From a virus, in IMG/VR virus record IMGVR_UViG_3300025873_000009, positions 1 to 39,024 of that record: 39,024 bases of DNA. One strand, written 5' to 3'. Below the pieces are notes generated by a model that was given only the letters and a program-made list of their open reading frames with translations, did no database searches and was not told the origin of the DNA. Below, piece by piece: positions 22,827 to 34,000 of this stretch; positions within the stretch are counted from its first letter, which is position 1; every line of letters starts with the position of its first letter. Both the position numbers and the translations under genes were made by a program.

Positions 22827-25800
22827 TATGTTCTCCGTTTAGTATCAAATATATTGGATGTTCTAAATCCAAATCCTCTTCCTGTTACATTCCCAACATA
22901 GTTTTCTCCATACAAATCAATTCTAGATCTATAAATATTAACTAATTTTATTCTATTACTATAATTGGTATTACAATGTTTTGCATTAGCAAAAGTGTTG
23001 GCTGCTGATTCATCTAGCCACACTGAAGCTCTTTCAACAGGCATTAAAGCGGAAGGATAATAGTACCCACTTGTAGCAAGCAACCCACTAGTTAACCAAG
23101 TTCGCTCATTCACTAATTGTGGGTTATACCCACTAAAGTCAGCAGGACCAGAACAACTTCCCGATAATAAATATCCTTGAGCTAAATGTTGTGCTGGAAT
23201 AGTGTCTTCTGGGCTTACCTGTATATTAGTTACTACATACGGGTTAATATCCAACCCACTAGTATAAGATAACATTTTAGCGGCGGGAAGTACTGAAAAG
23301 AATAGTCTGAATGGCCCAGCATTTTCATATGCAGAAGACCCATAACTACCACTAAGAATATCCTCTCCACCAGGGGTTTTCCCTACAGTTCCAGGTTTTC
23401 TCCTAGAATCACCTATGGCACTCATAAATGAGGATAACCCTAAATTTTTATGCGGAACAGCAGAGTCAGTAAACTGTCCATTAGGCCAATCTACACCACT
23501 ACCAAAATGATCTAAAACAGCAATCTTACCTGTATCTGGTGTCCCCTCTGGAATACTAGAAGCTATATTTATCCAACCACTGGCATCTGCGGTATGCCAC
23601 TCATTACTTAGGTGAGAACTAGTGAAGTATACCGCTCTTGGCCCATGATACCCTGCTAAACTTGGATAGTGACCACTAACAGCTAAATAAGCAGCATCTA
23701 ACTTAGAAGTATCCGCAATATTCCAAATTAATATCTGACCACACCCAGCAGGGTTACTAGAAGCATCATAATAACTCTCATCACTTGGGACATGACCCAT
23801 TGGGAAATGCACATTTCTTACCTTTACAGAACTATCATTAACAGCCCTTACACACATTCCACCCGTACTTATAGTCTGAAACTTAGAAGAGCAGTCGAGG
23901 TTAGCTCCACCAGTCCCGTCCCCATAGCCATCTTGAAAAAGAATACTGTAGCAACTTAGATCAATGTCCTTCTTTAAATAATTGGTGTACTCTCTATTAT
24001 TAGTTACAGAAATTCCTGCAAATCCACCACCTAAGTCAGGAGTACCTGCATCTCCAGAGCGCATAGGTTGAGTCATACCAGACAGAATGACATTAGTAGG
24101 AGCTTCGTTTGGATAGAACTGAACTGCTCCTGAACTACATAAGTCCACAAAAGTTCCAGAAGCTGGTACAAGCGATTGAGCAGGTCTGTGGGGTCCTGTA
24201 CCAAGAAGATCTATACCAGGCTTGCCTTGGGACATTGATAATATATTACGATTCCACAGAGTAGGAGCATATCCTAACTCTTCTAACACTATACTAGATC
24301 TATTATCAGCAACTAATGCAGCACCCTGACAATGAATCTCTAGTACTGGGGTAGCCTTGTATAGTCCTCCACCCCACCCACTAGGAGTATAACCTGAAGG
24401 ATGATAATTTTCATCCCCCCTCTGGGCATAAGTATCTACATACGCATTAAATTCATCTAGAGGAGGACCAGCCTTAATCATAGAATTGTTTGTAGCAATT
24501 GCTCCAAATCCATGATTATAAATAGCTACAGGTCCTGTAAAATTAATGATAGAATTATTATCCGCTATAGCAGCAGCGCAATACACCGCACTAGGCCCAT
24601 CAAAGTAACTTACAGTATTAGTATTTGCATTAGTGTTGGTAAGACCTCTAACAGTAGCAGTACCATTATTGGTAACAAGTAAATGCCTTGGAACTGAGGG
24701 ATCTCCATGAGGTTGTGGTCCAGCAATAAACTTAGCACAAGTAAACTCCCCTAACGAATTATCAACAACCACGCTAGGCTTCATGGCGGGGGTAGAAGAT
24801 ACATCATCTGCTGCGAAAGGAGCAGCAGCTTGCACACGACCATGATTCATGTAATAAATTTCCTGGTTATACATAGTGGTAATATCAATACCAGAAGTAT
24901 GAGTAGGATAAGTAGGACCGTAAGTAGACCCACCTTTCAACACTACATGCTGACCATTATGAGAGAATAAGATAGGGTAGTTATGAGACCTAGCCACTTC
25001 CTCCCGCGACACTAGTGTAGAAGCATTTTTAGCTGTGGTATTAGCCCCTATAGCATTAGAGTTTAAATTTTTATTATATCTAAAATCACTACTATCCATA
25101 AGTAATCCGTAAGCTTGAGCATTACTACTTCGTAATTGCTCAACTTCTATAACCGAATTACGAGCTTCTATATTAGTTCTATTGTTGTAAGCGGTTGTAA
25201 CACCATTCATAGAATACTTAGAGTTAGAACAATACAGCCCAATACCATTAAATCCCAGGTCAGTATAGAAAGGCCCCATAGGATCTGCATACCCAGTCCC
25301 TCTATAGGCTATCATCTGTAAACCACTCAAATTATCATCAATCTTATCTCCACCATGGAGTTTAGAATTATCTAGATAGATACCATAATCATGAAACTGA
25401 CTAGCTAATGTAGCAACCATTCCACTGGCATAAGTATCAGTAACAAAAGATATATCACTATTAGTAGCTTTAAATCCGTAACTAGTTATGGTACGCCTGT
25501 TATCTGTTTCTAGATTAGTAGCCTTATAGTTTCTAGCTGCTATCGCTTGTCTTCGTAAATTAATTTGGGAGTTCTTAATATCGAATCCCACTGTGGTACA
25601 TCTCATAGCCCCACAGTTCTCTAAAGTTAGACCATCACAATTATAAGCACCTATACCCTCAGGAGTAGAGTTGTTCCCATCTACTATAAATCCTCTTATG
25701 TATACTGGGCCATCACAATTCTGAACCTTTATTCTACTAAACCAGTTCGCAGTCCATATACCTTTGGCTAGTTGCCCCTCTATAAATGGGTTAGTGGATA

Positions 25801-26707
25801 TACTTCCTTTATTATCTTCCCGTATAGTAGAAACATCATAATAATTTATAGTAGTATCAGCAACAAAAGTCGTTCCCGTAGATCCTGTTACAGGCCCTAA
25901 TGTATTAGCATATACATCAAAAGGTGATGCGTTCCATGCTGCTGGTCTCCAACGGTCGGTATTAGTATTAATACCTAGATGAGTATACCCCCCAATATCT
26001 TCCCAAGATTTACCAGCATCCGCTCCTAAATTCCATCTTCCTGGTACAATTAAACTTCTAACAGGAACTCCTGTACCTCCCGAAAGATTTACAACCGCAG
26101 AGGTACAGGAGGAAACAGAAAGAACTTCTGTATGGAATAAAGTACCCAAGAAGCCACTACTATCACCACTAAGAACACTAGGGGCATACATTGGTGCAAT
26201 ACTACTAGTTGGTGATGGTCCCCCACCCCTAAACATATGCATAGTATAAGTATTGTCACTAATAGCAGCATAAGCTCTATTAACTATCTCAAGAACCCCA
26301 TCATCCTCGCACTTAATATTATTAAGATTTAGCTGCCCCATATCTCCAGTAACAGCTACCTCAATAATAGTAGGCATTCTAATGATTTCAGGCAAAGCTT
26401 CTATAGCTGCCGATACAGTGGTAAACATATTGGCACTAGCAACAAGAGTACTATCAATAGATGACGATACAACATATGCCATGCCTGGGGCACCAGAAAG
26501 AGGGTATCCAAGTTTCTCCCACAAATACTGAGTTCTTTCCTCTAAATCATAAAGAGGTAAGTTGTCCTGTTCCCAGTTGTAGAAGGAAGAGGTGTCATGC
26601 TTAGTTACGAAGGGGTTCCAGTAATTAAATACTTTAACCCCTGAACTAACACTGTATATATCCTCTCTGTTGAAAGAATTAATCTGTTGAATATAGTTAA
26701 TAGCCAT
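22826..26707 (-). CDS. Large right-handed beta-helix tail protein
   Basis: The 1293-residue product shows the repeated short strands of pectate-lyase-like beta helices through about 300-850, with recurring units such as GIYLDNSKL, GIGLYCSNSK, NIEARNSVI and GLLMDSSDF. The N-terminus (residues 42-67, FYNWEQDNLPLYDL) matches the next gene and is probably where it docks on the baseplate. The late part carries loops rich in Gly, Ser and Pro. Beta-helix tail proteins often bind or cut host surface polysaccharides, but no catalytic residues can be named here. ATG at 26707 overlaps the stop of the upstream gene (TAATG). Confidence 0.75.
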   Translation of the reverse strand: MAINYIQQINSFNREDIYSVSSGVKVFNYWNPFVTKHDTSSFYNWEQDNLPLYDLEERTQYLWEKLGYPLSGAPGMAYVVSSSIDSTLVASANMFTTVSAAIEALPEIIRMPTIIEVAVTGDMGQLNLNNIKCEDDGVLEIVNRAYAAISDNTYTMHMFRGGGPSPTSSIAPMYAPSVLSGDSSGFLGTLFHTEVLSVSSCTSAVVNLSGGTGVPVRSLIVPGRWNLGADAGKSWEDIGGYTHLGINTNTDRWRPAAWNASPFDVYANTLGPVTGSTGTTFVADTTINYYDVSTIREDNKGSISTNPFIEGQLAKGIWTANWFSRIKVQNCDGPVYIRGFIVDGNNSTPEGIGAYNCDGLTLENCGAMRCTTVGFDIKNSQINLRRQAIAARNYKATNLETDNRRTITSYGFKATNSDISFVTDTYASGMVATLASQFHDYGIYLDNSKLHGGDKIDDNLSGLQMIAYRGTGYADPMGPFYTDLGFNGIGLYCSNSKYSMNGVTTAYNNRTNIEARNSVIEVEQLRSSNAQAYGLLMDSSDFRYNKNLNSNAIGANTTAKNASTLVSREEVARSHNYPILFSHNGQHVVLKGGSTYGPTYPTHTSGIDITTMYNQEIYYMNHGRVQAAAPFAADDVSSTPAMKPSVVVDNSLGEFTCAKFIAGPQPHGDPSVPRHLLVTNNGTATVRGLTNTNANTNTVSYFDGPSAVYCAAAIADNNSIINFTGPVAIYNHGFGAIATNNSMIKAGPPLDEFNAYVDTYAQRGDENYHPSGYTPSGWGGGLYKATPVLEIHCQGAALVADNRSSIVLEELGYAPTLWNRNILSMSQGKPGIDLLGTGPHRPAQSLVPASGTFVDLCSSGAVQFYPNEAPTNVILSGMTQPMRSGDAGTPDLGGGFAGISVTNNREYTNYLKKDIDLSCYSILFQDGYGDGTGGANLDCSSKFQTISTGGMCVRAVNDSSVKVRNVHFPMGHVPSDESYYDASSNPAGCGQILIWNIADTSKLDAAYLAVSGHYPSLAGYHGPRAVYFTSSHLSNEWHTADASGWINIASSIPEGTPDTGKIAVLDHFGSGVDWPNGQFTDSAVPHKNLGLSSFMSAIGDSRRKPGTVGKTPGGEDILSGSYGSSAYENAGPFRLFFSVLPAAKMLSYTSGLDINPYVVTNIQVSPEDTIPAQHLAQGYLLSGSCSGPADFSGYNPQLVNERTWLTSGLLATSGYYYPSALMPVERASVWLDESAANTFANAKHCNTNYSNRIKLVNIYRSRIDLYGENYVGNVTGRGFGFRTSNIFDTKRRT

Positions 26708-27291
26708 TAGAACTGTAGGGTCCAGCGGAAGAGGAGACTAAAATCATTAGTCTTAGTTATTTGTGTGAAAGGTCTATAAGCTACAAGAATAGGTCGAATT
26801 AGCGGGAGTCCCCGTGGATTTCTCATATACAACCCCACCTCATTAACTGCTGCTGTGTTTAAAGTATTTCTATCCAATACTAGGGTGTACCTTACAGATG
26901 TAGAAGTTACTTTGTGTATATTACTGAATCGTATCCTAGCTAAAGGCTTAGTGTCACCCGCTATTACTATTCCGTCTTCTATGGTATGAAAGGTTTCAAT
27001 TATTAAACCAGTATCAGAACCCCAATCTATAGAGGATAATAAAGGCTTCTGTAACTTGAAAGTGGAAACACCGTAATCATTGTAATCTCCACCTGACCCA
27101 ATTAAAAAGTTTATTATCTGATAATCGGTAATTGTAGTTCCACCAGAAGCAGCAAATAGATGAGAGAACCCTACGCCCATACCTGAGGTAATAACATTAT
27201 TTTCATCAAATACAAGTTCTTCGTTACCGTTTTCATACAGCTTGAATATTTGTAAATGTCCCGTAGGATTTAATGATTTATTGTTCTTCAT
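26707..27291 (-). CDS. Tail protein, smallest of three related tandem genes
   Basis: The 194-residue product shares both ends with the next two upstream genes: near the N-terminus HLQIFKLYENGNEELVFDENN and a GVS turn, and at the C-terminus NEVGLYMRNP then YRPF and a final WTLQF strand. It is the short form without the central domain carried by the other two. No ribosome site is visible before its ATG (27291), which sits two bases after a TATAAATA box. A tail or baseplate role is inferred from context. Confidence 0.6.
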   Translation of the reverse strand: MKNNKSLNPTGHLQIFKLYENGNEELVFDENNVITSGMGVGFSHLFAASGGTTITDYQIINFLIGSGGDYNDYGVSTFKLQKPLLSSIDWGSDTGLIIETFHTIEDGIVIAGDTKPLARIRFSNIHKVTSTSVRYTLVLDRNTLNTAAVNEVGLYMRNPRGLPLIRPILVAYRPFTQITKTNDFSLLFRWTLQF

Positions 27292-27293
27292 TG

Positions 27294-27301
27294 TATTTAT
27301 A
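27294..27301 (-). promoter_or_regulatory. TATAAATA box directly before a start codon
   Basis: The minus strand reads TATAAATA, a perfect T4 late consensus, in the 21-base gap between two tail genes. It ends two bases before the ATG of the 194-residue gene, so a transcript from it would start inside that gene, making normal use for this gene unlikely. It may be chance or serve the gene beyond it. Confidence 0.2.
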
Positions 27302-27312
27302 TAGAATACTTG

Positions 27313-29097
27313 TCAAATACTATCAGTATCTGCAACACGCAACTCCCAATCAATTATATACGAAAATTCCTTATTCTTTTCGAGAGGGGGGTATATTATT
27401 TTATAACTAGTCATAAACGGAGCATCAACCCCAGAGTTGCCGCTTGGGTTCTTTAAAAATAACCCCACTTCTTTTATAGTCTGTCCATTAGCTAAAAACT
27501 CATCCAGCAGCAGTCGGACATTTGCAGTATCATCATTTAGTCTGGTAGTATACCCATAAGGTATTTGAACAAAGTACTGTGGTTTTGTAATATAGTAAGG
27601 TCTCTCCCCGTGTATATATTGGTTTGGGTTTGCACTAGGGTTATATTCAAACTGGAAATTAGATAAATACGCTGCCTCTCTTGGAGACACATTATGATTA
27701 TCTATACTCCCTACGGTAGCATCAGATATGCCCCCCTGTGGAGTCTTATTTACATACAATAAAGATGATAATAATGGGTAGTGCATTATTTGTACATTGG
27801 ACCCAGAAAGAGTCCCATTGTCCACATTTAAAACAGCATCAGGAACTTCATTTAGAGATACTGATATTTTATAAAAATTTCCACTTGGCCCGAAACCTGA
27901 GTTAGCTGTAGTATAACAATCTTTTCCTGGGCCATTACGAGTAGTATAATGATTAGATGCGTCTAAACCGTTGTACATACCTCCATCTTTACAGTGTATA
28001 TTTGCAGAAAGAGTTCCTCCAGTAGTGGTAACCCCATAAAAAGATTTCCAATTAGCAGAACAATCACCTACTAGATCAAAACATCTATGATATCCTGAAC
28101 TTGTACCAAAATCAAGAATCTCAGGAGGATACCATTCTGGAGAAGCATCTGTAGAATTAGTTTTAAGATCATACCTATACATAAAGGACACCCTATTCTC
28201 TCCAGCCTCCTTAAATCCTGCTCCAGACGCAGCAACCTCGTTATATATCTGTAAAGCTCCACCTATAGGAGTACTAGCGGAAGAATCTGTATTACTTGAA
28301 GCGTAATAATCTGTCATATAATAAACAGATGCAGTCTGATTCTTTTGAAGTGGGTTCCATACCTTCCTAACAGTTCCATCAGTGTGCTTATACCCATCCA
28401 AAGTCTTAATACATCCAGTAGTATTCGCTACATTCTCAACTTCATTATACCTAGTTACATATACGGGGTCAACCTCATGGGGGCCAGAGGTGAGCAGCGG
28501 GGTTGCGTTAGGTCCCGATGCTGTCAGGGGAGCCGCAGAAGTCCACAGGATACGCTTCACGCCATTCCTCGCGTCCTGCCAGTCATCGGAGCATCCATCC
28601 ACCCAAATGGAAGAGGGGGCAGCAGAGTCCCTATCCCCTTGAAGCGTCTTCTGTCCATCAACGAACCCTTGAAAGTTATTAGTGTAGTCATCAAAAACTT
28701 TAGTAGTATCAGGAGGGTCTACAAAATTATCAAAGACCTTAGTTCTATCGTGAGGTAGAATAGAACCCAACCCATAAATATCTCTTTTTACTACAGGAAA
28801 AACACTCTCTCTACCATAAGCAGATACATCTAATGGATTTTTAATGGTCCACACATTAGGCTTTAATCTGTTTAATGGCACATCCGAGGAAACACCAAAA
28901 CTACTTAAGTTATAATTATTAAGACCTAGTTGAAAGTATCTGAAGGAATAATCTTGGATATCTCTAGACCCAGTTCCAGTTAAAACATTCACCATAGCCG
29001 CAGCAAACCCAGCAGCTACCTGATTACTTTCTTCTAAAATAACTTCGGAGGCTCCAGTAGCTTTATTAATCTTCTTTAGTTTAAATATGCCTCTCAT
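27313..29097 (-). CDS. Tail protein, second of three related tandem genes
   Basis: The 594-residue product has the family N-terminus (GIFKLKKINKATG, then VILEESN and FGVSSD) and C-terminus (KEVGLFLKNPSG, then YKIIYPPL and a W strand). Between them lies a large central region rich in Ser, Asn, Gly and Tyr with no recognised domain. The ATG at 29097 overlaps the stop of the upstream gene (ATGA), with GGAAGG upstream. It likely forms a baseplate or fibre part together with its neighbours. Confidence 0.65.
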   Translation of the reverse strand: MRGIFKLKKINKATGASEVILEESNQVAAGFAAAMVNVLTGTGSRDIQDYSFRYFQLGLNNYNLSSFGVSSDVPLNRLKPNVWTIKNPLDVSAYGRESVFPVVKRDIYGLGSILPHDRTKVFDNFVDPPDTTKVFDDYTNNFQGFVDGQKTLQGDRDSAAPSSIWVDGCSDDWQDARNGVKRILWTSAAPLTASGPNATPLLTSGPHEVDPVYVTRYNEVENVANTTGCIKTLDGYKHTDGTVRKVWNPLQKNQTASVYYMTDYYASSNTDSSASTPIGGALQIYNEVAASGAGFKEAGENRVSFMYRYDLKTNSTDASPEWYPPEILDFGTSSGYHRCFDLVGDCSANWKSFYGVTTTGGTLSANIHCKDGGMYNGLDASNHYTTRNGPGKDCYTTANSGFGPSGNFYKISVSLNEVPDAVLNVDNGTLSGSNVQIMHYPLLSSLLYVNKTPQGGISDATVGSIDNHNVSPREAAYLSNFQFEYNPSANPNQYIHGERPYYITKPQYFVQIPYGYTTRLNDDTANVRLLLDEFLANGQTIKEVGLFLKNPSGNSGVDAPFMTSYKIIYPPLEKNKEFSYIIDWELRVADTDSI

Positions 29098-31076
29098 ATG
29101 AACTTAACCTTCCAATGTATATCTATATCCTTGTAATGATCAAAGATACCAGCAATACCGTCCTTACCCTCCATTTTAACAAGATTATCTGTTAACACTA
29201 TCTTATTAAATAGCCTGTATCTTCTAACAGAAGGATCATCAAGATAACCGTAATGAGGGTTATAGGATAGCCCAACATTAATACCAGAGGATACAGTATC
29301 TCTTATTGCCTCTAAGTCTAATCCCCATAAACCTAAAGTATCTACTCCTCCAAATGTATTTAATAATATAGCGTCACATGATGATGGGTCTGGGGCAGGA
29401 CGGTTATGAAGACGCACCTTATAAGTAATTTCCCCCGTAGAAGAAAAATCAACAGCTACAGTTTTATAAAAACTACTGCTGGTTATTAAATCTCCCCCCT
29501 TTACAAGAGTACCGTTATCACTTAAACCTATATAACCATACTTATCTGTAAGTTTAGCTAACCCATCTATTCCAGCATGTAATCGTACACTTGATAAACA
29601 TCGCCGTTCGGACACTGATCCAGGAGTTGTGCCCCCGTCAGCGTAATCAGAATGTTCAGCAGTGGAACTAATAAAAGTGGCAGAAACTATCATAGTGGTT
29701 GGGTCAGGAACATAAGCACCTAGATAAAGAGCATGTCTTCCTATGTAGGGAATATAATTATCTGTATAGGTCCAACCTTTGAGACCTCCTTCCGTAGATA
29801 AATTTAGATTTCCACTTGTACTCAGGAAGGCCCCATTTTGTCCTCTGAGTAAAGTTACACCTATAGCCTTCTCTACAGGAGTAATAACCCCATCTGTTAA
29901 AACTCTATCATTAGGGTTGGGTGCTGGGGTAACAGTTTCTACCTCTGGTATATAAGCTGAAACTCCTATATCATCCGTTCTAGGATAGTTACTATTAGTA
30001 CCGAATCCAGTTCCATAAGTTGAACTTAAAGATCTTCCTCCACTACCACTAACTATAAAATAGTTAGCTACTGGAGACCTAGTAGCAAGAGTTTTTCCAA
30101 AGGGAAAAGTTTCATTCAGTAATGAAAAGGCTAATGTATTGGACCTCTGCGCTGTACCGCTTACAAAAGAAGAAGTCTCAACATAATTAGTAGGGATACG
30201 ACCTAACTCTAATTGTGGACGAGAGATGTATATAGATCCTGCACTCCCATCTACACCAACTGACCCTACAGTAGTATCTACAAGATCCAAAGATCCGCTT
30301 CCGAGGAATGGATATATTCTAGGAGTAATATCATCATGATTAATGTGATAACCTGTTACAAAAACTCTATACCAATTATTATCTAATTTTTTTACACCCC
30401 CATTCCAGTTGGGGAATGAGGCTCCTGGGTTATCCATTAAAGTAGCACCCCCACTATTATCCCACTTAATACAAGTTTTTGGGTATGCGTCTGCGGAACT
30501 AACTCCCCCGTTAATTTGGGAAAACCCAATGTAATCTCCTGAGGGAGTGGATGACACAAGCACAGGAGGATTATCTGTATTCCATTTCATATCAACTGAA
30601 AAAGTAAACTCAGTACCACTAAAGTATCTCGCAGCGAAAGCCCCATTTGTAGCATTAGTAGCATCAAATTTAATAGTTTGGGATAAGTATGCCGTTGATA
30701 GCTGGGTATTTATTAAAGACCCACTAGTGTCTGGTTCTGCGCCAGCTATAACATTAGGACTTAGTATACAATTAGTTAAATCCCAACCAGTAGTACTTTT
30801 TAAATCAGAGTTTTGGAAAAAATTAACCGTTGTATAATCGTGTTGATGCCTTAAAAAATGATCCTTGTTTTTTGAAGTTGAAAAGCCTTGGATAGCATAA
30901 TTAGAAGCATCTAATATATTATTATTTTGTGGAGAAGGGTATTTAATAGAAGAAGGAGTAGTTAGAAAATTAACTATATTTTCAGAAAACCCAACAGTTG
31001 TTAAGTTATCCTTTTCCAGTATTAGTTCTCTTTCTCCTTGAGAATTTGTACCGTATATTTCTACTACTCCTTTCAT
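29094..31076 (-). CDS. Tail protein, first of three related tandem genes, with carbohydrate-binding-like insert
   Basis: The 660-residue product shares the N-terminal pattern (GVVEIYGTNSQGERELILEKDN and GFS) and a C-terminal strand ending DIHWKVKFI with its two downstream neighbours. From about 85 to 300 there is a jelly-roll-like region (FFQNSDLKSTTGWDL, FSVDMKWN, YRVFVTGYHI, LELGRIPTNYVET) that resembles carbohydrate-binding modules of phage tail proteins. That suggests contact with host glycans, as an inference. The ATG at 31076 overlaps the stop of the large wedge gene (TAATG), with GGAG upstream. Confidence 0.65.
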   Translation of the reverse strand: MKGVVEIYGTNSQGERELILEKDNLTTVGFSENIVNFLTTPSSIKYPSPQNNNILDASNYAIQGFSTSKNKDHFLRHQHDYTTVNFFQNSDLKSTTGWDLTNCILSPNVIAGAEPDTSGSLINTQLSTAYLSQTIKFDATNATNGAFAARYFSGTEFTFSVDMKWNTDNPPVLVSSTPSGDYIGFSQINGGVSSADAYPKTCIKWDNSGGATLMDNPGASFPNWNGGVKKLDNNWYRVFVTGYHINHDDITPRIYPFLGSGSLDLVDTTVGSVGVDGSAGSIYISRPQLELGRIPTNYVETSSFVSGTAQRSNTLAFSLLNETFPFGKTLATRSPVANYFIVSGSGGRSLSSTYGTGFGTNSNYPRTDDIGVSAYIPEVETVTPAPNPNDRVLTDGVITPVEKAIGVTLLRGQNGAFLSTSGNLNLSTEGGLKGWTYTDNYIPYIGRHALYLGAYVPDPTTMIVSATFISSTAEHSDYADGGTTPGSVSERRCLSSVRLHAGIDGLAKLTDKYGYIGLSDNGTLVKGGDLITSSSFYKTVAVDFSSTGEITYKVRLHNRPAPDPSSCDAILLNTFGGVDTLGLWGLDLEAIRDTVSSGINVGLSYNPHYGYLDDPSVRRYRLFNKIVLTDNLVKMEGKDGIAGIFDHYKDIDIHWKVKFI

Positions 31077-34000
31077 TAGTTCTCCAAATGTATTTTTGTG
31101 TATTGATTATTATTTGTTACGAAGGTTGCATGGCCTCCTGGTTGAGACCACATGGGAGCAGCCCTATAATTAAGCCTACTACCACCAGATAGCCCATATC
31201 TATCTCCTGGGTCACCCGCACCAGCAGGACGATCTGAGCCCTCGCTACCTATATACATGTTCCTTACTGATATTGCGGAATTTCTGGCCCCTAAGTCCTG
31301 TTGTAATCTATTAAATTCTCTCAATATAGCTAAAGTCTCATCCTCAGAATAAGGAATGTATAAACTAACATCTTTAGTAATATTAGATCCTTTAGTAGTA
31401 CCTACTATAGTTATAGTAGAAGGTTCTAGTATAGTAGAACTTGCACCAAGTAATATTGGTCCCACATATGGTCTATCTGCTACCTTTAAAGACTTACCAT
31501 TAGCATCTTTTACCCATTTAGAAGATTCGGTAGCCGTAACTTTAGAGTACAGAGTAGCTTTGACATTAAAAATTCCCGGACCTACAGACCGCTTAAGAGT
31601 AACTTTATCCCCACCACTAGCGGTTAGCTCACCAGAGTAGTCCACCCATATATAAACTCCAGAAGGTATAGCCCCCCCATCTTTATATAGGAATATAGTA
31701 CTTTGTTGATCTGGTTCATTAATTTGCTCATAATCATTATAAGGGAATGAATGTTTATGGTGTAATCTACTATTTTGAGTAACATCTCTAATAGAAAACT
31801 GATCTATAACTCCAAACTTAGCTTTATCAAAGGCATCATACATGAATACTTCTATAATGTAATTTTGATTTGTTCTATGTACCTGCTCCTTATACTGGTA
31901 GTAAGAAAGCGGTACTCTTATTGGAGCATTATTTGTATTAAAGTTAACTACTTTATGAATAAAAGATGATGGTGTAATATCCATTAAAACATCTTTAGTA
32001 GATTTAGATAATAGACAAATATCTGTATTTCCAGCAACCTCATACACCTCATCATACCTTAAGGTATGAGACAAAGTATTCTTTACATATTGAGGGCCAG
32101 TAGTTCCACTTATCACGGAAGGGTATGTTAACTCCCACTTCCCATTTGGCATATAAGTCCAGAACACCTTATTACCATAGTAATCAGTCTCTGTGTCAGT
32201 ATGTATCCACACCCCATAAGATCCCCCACCCAAAGTATGACTATCCTCTGTAGCTATAAGAGCCCTTAAATTAATTTCAAAATTATGCTCAGTAATTAAT
32301 AGATTAGTAGAAGGTCCATAAGACCTTACATCATATCTTAATCTAGATAAAGCACCAGAAGGTTTGCATAATACTATTGGATTACTTGCTAAAGCAGAAG
32401 GTTCCCCCCTAACAGTGGTACTTGGATCTAGATTAAATATAGTAAACTTAGAATATCCAGAACTTAGGTCAGTGAATTCTACCCCAGATAAAAGATAAGG
32501 ATTTCTATATTCTGGGCCACCAACATACAAATCATCAGTACTTGATGCTGTGATGTTACTTATACCACTTAAGTCTTTAACAGAGAAAGGCTTCTCTTCA
32601 GAGATAGCTCTACCAATGAATTGGGAACTTGTATCTACACCAGAACCCTCTACAGTAAAGTTACCATTGTACAATAAGGGTCCATAAGCATGAGAGAGTA
32701 TATTAAGCCCACCATCTTTTTGAGTATCTAATAATCCGTTACCCACACTATGCCCATTATAGTAAGTTATATAATCTTTAAAAGATTTATGTATACCTGC
32801 TAAAGATCCTCTACTAAGTCTCCGTTGCCCTAAGATTGTATTATTAGTTTCTTCTTCTGTGTATTCATACTTATTCCATAAATCATTTTTTATTGAAGTG
32901 ACAGAATTTTGAAAAGAAGATAGATCTAATAAGAATTTATTTTTTTCAGCTAAATACTTAGCTTGATACTCAAACTTCTTGTCTCTAATCTTGTGTAAAT
33001 ACTTATAGAACTCTGGGGTTCTTTCCCTAGCAACATAAGAATTACAGGTGCTTACCTCAACAGAAGCAGATCCTCTGATATCAAAGGTAGAAGAAGCTGG
33101 AATTCCACTCATAACTCTGGTAGAATCTAGTCCCCAACACTCAGACCATACATCCAAATTATAGGGGTAGGAAGAAACTTCATAGAGATTAAACGGATTA
33201 AGTACTTTATGATATTTAAAAATAAGATTCAGTAAGCCCAACGGCTGATATTCAGCCTTTAAATCTTGGCTACTTGTATTAAAGTAGCTTGGCATATTAA
33301 ACCCAGTTCTAGTATACAGACCCCCCTTTTGTAGATTCTTTTCAAAGTTTCTACGCCGCATTGCATTTCTGTATAGATTGGTTAATGGGGTGTGCGTTAT
33401 AGAGACCCCCATTAGATTAGCATGATCAAAAGGATCATCTATAAATGATCTATCGAATACAGTCTTATCATTGTGGTTTACAAAAGATCTACTAGAATTT
33501 GGTGGGGAAGTATAAGAACTTCCCATAGTACCTGGGATAAATCTAAAGTCCATGCCTGAAGTATGGGAACCCGCCTGTACCCCAGATAGAATTACATCAT
33601 CTACCCAATACCGCATGGAAGGACAAATATAATCTAAAGAACTTAGGTTATCCGTGTTGTCTAAATTAACTCTAGTTTGTGGTATAGCTTTAGATGGCGA
33701 GAAAGAATCTACTATAGCTAAAGATTGGAAAAAATCTTGTTTTGAAAATCCTAATCCTTGAAAGAAGGCTGCATCAAAAGAACCACTTGAAACATCTACA
33801 TCAAAATGAGAAGATTTGCCACTCCATAAAGGTATAAAATCATATTTGTCAACTTCAAAATTATCAAATAAATAATCTCTATTAGGTGGTTGGTATACGG
33901 AACTGGTAAGAAAGAAGAAACCATTATTATAAAACTTGGTATCCACTGATCCATTTACAGTGTGGTCCCCAACAAAAGATCTAAATGCTTGAGAATTAAT

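Noticed and set aside
27294-27301. TATAAATA as promoter of the 194-residue gene
   Set aside because: It ends two bases before the ATG, so the transcript would start inside the gene; listed only as a weak site.
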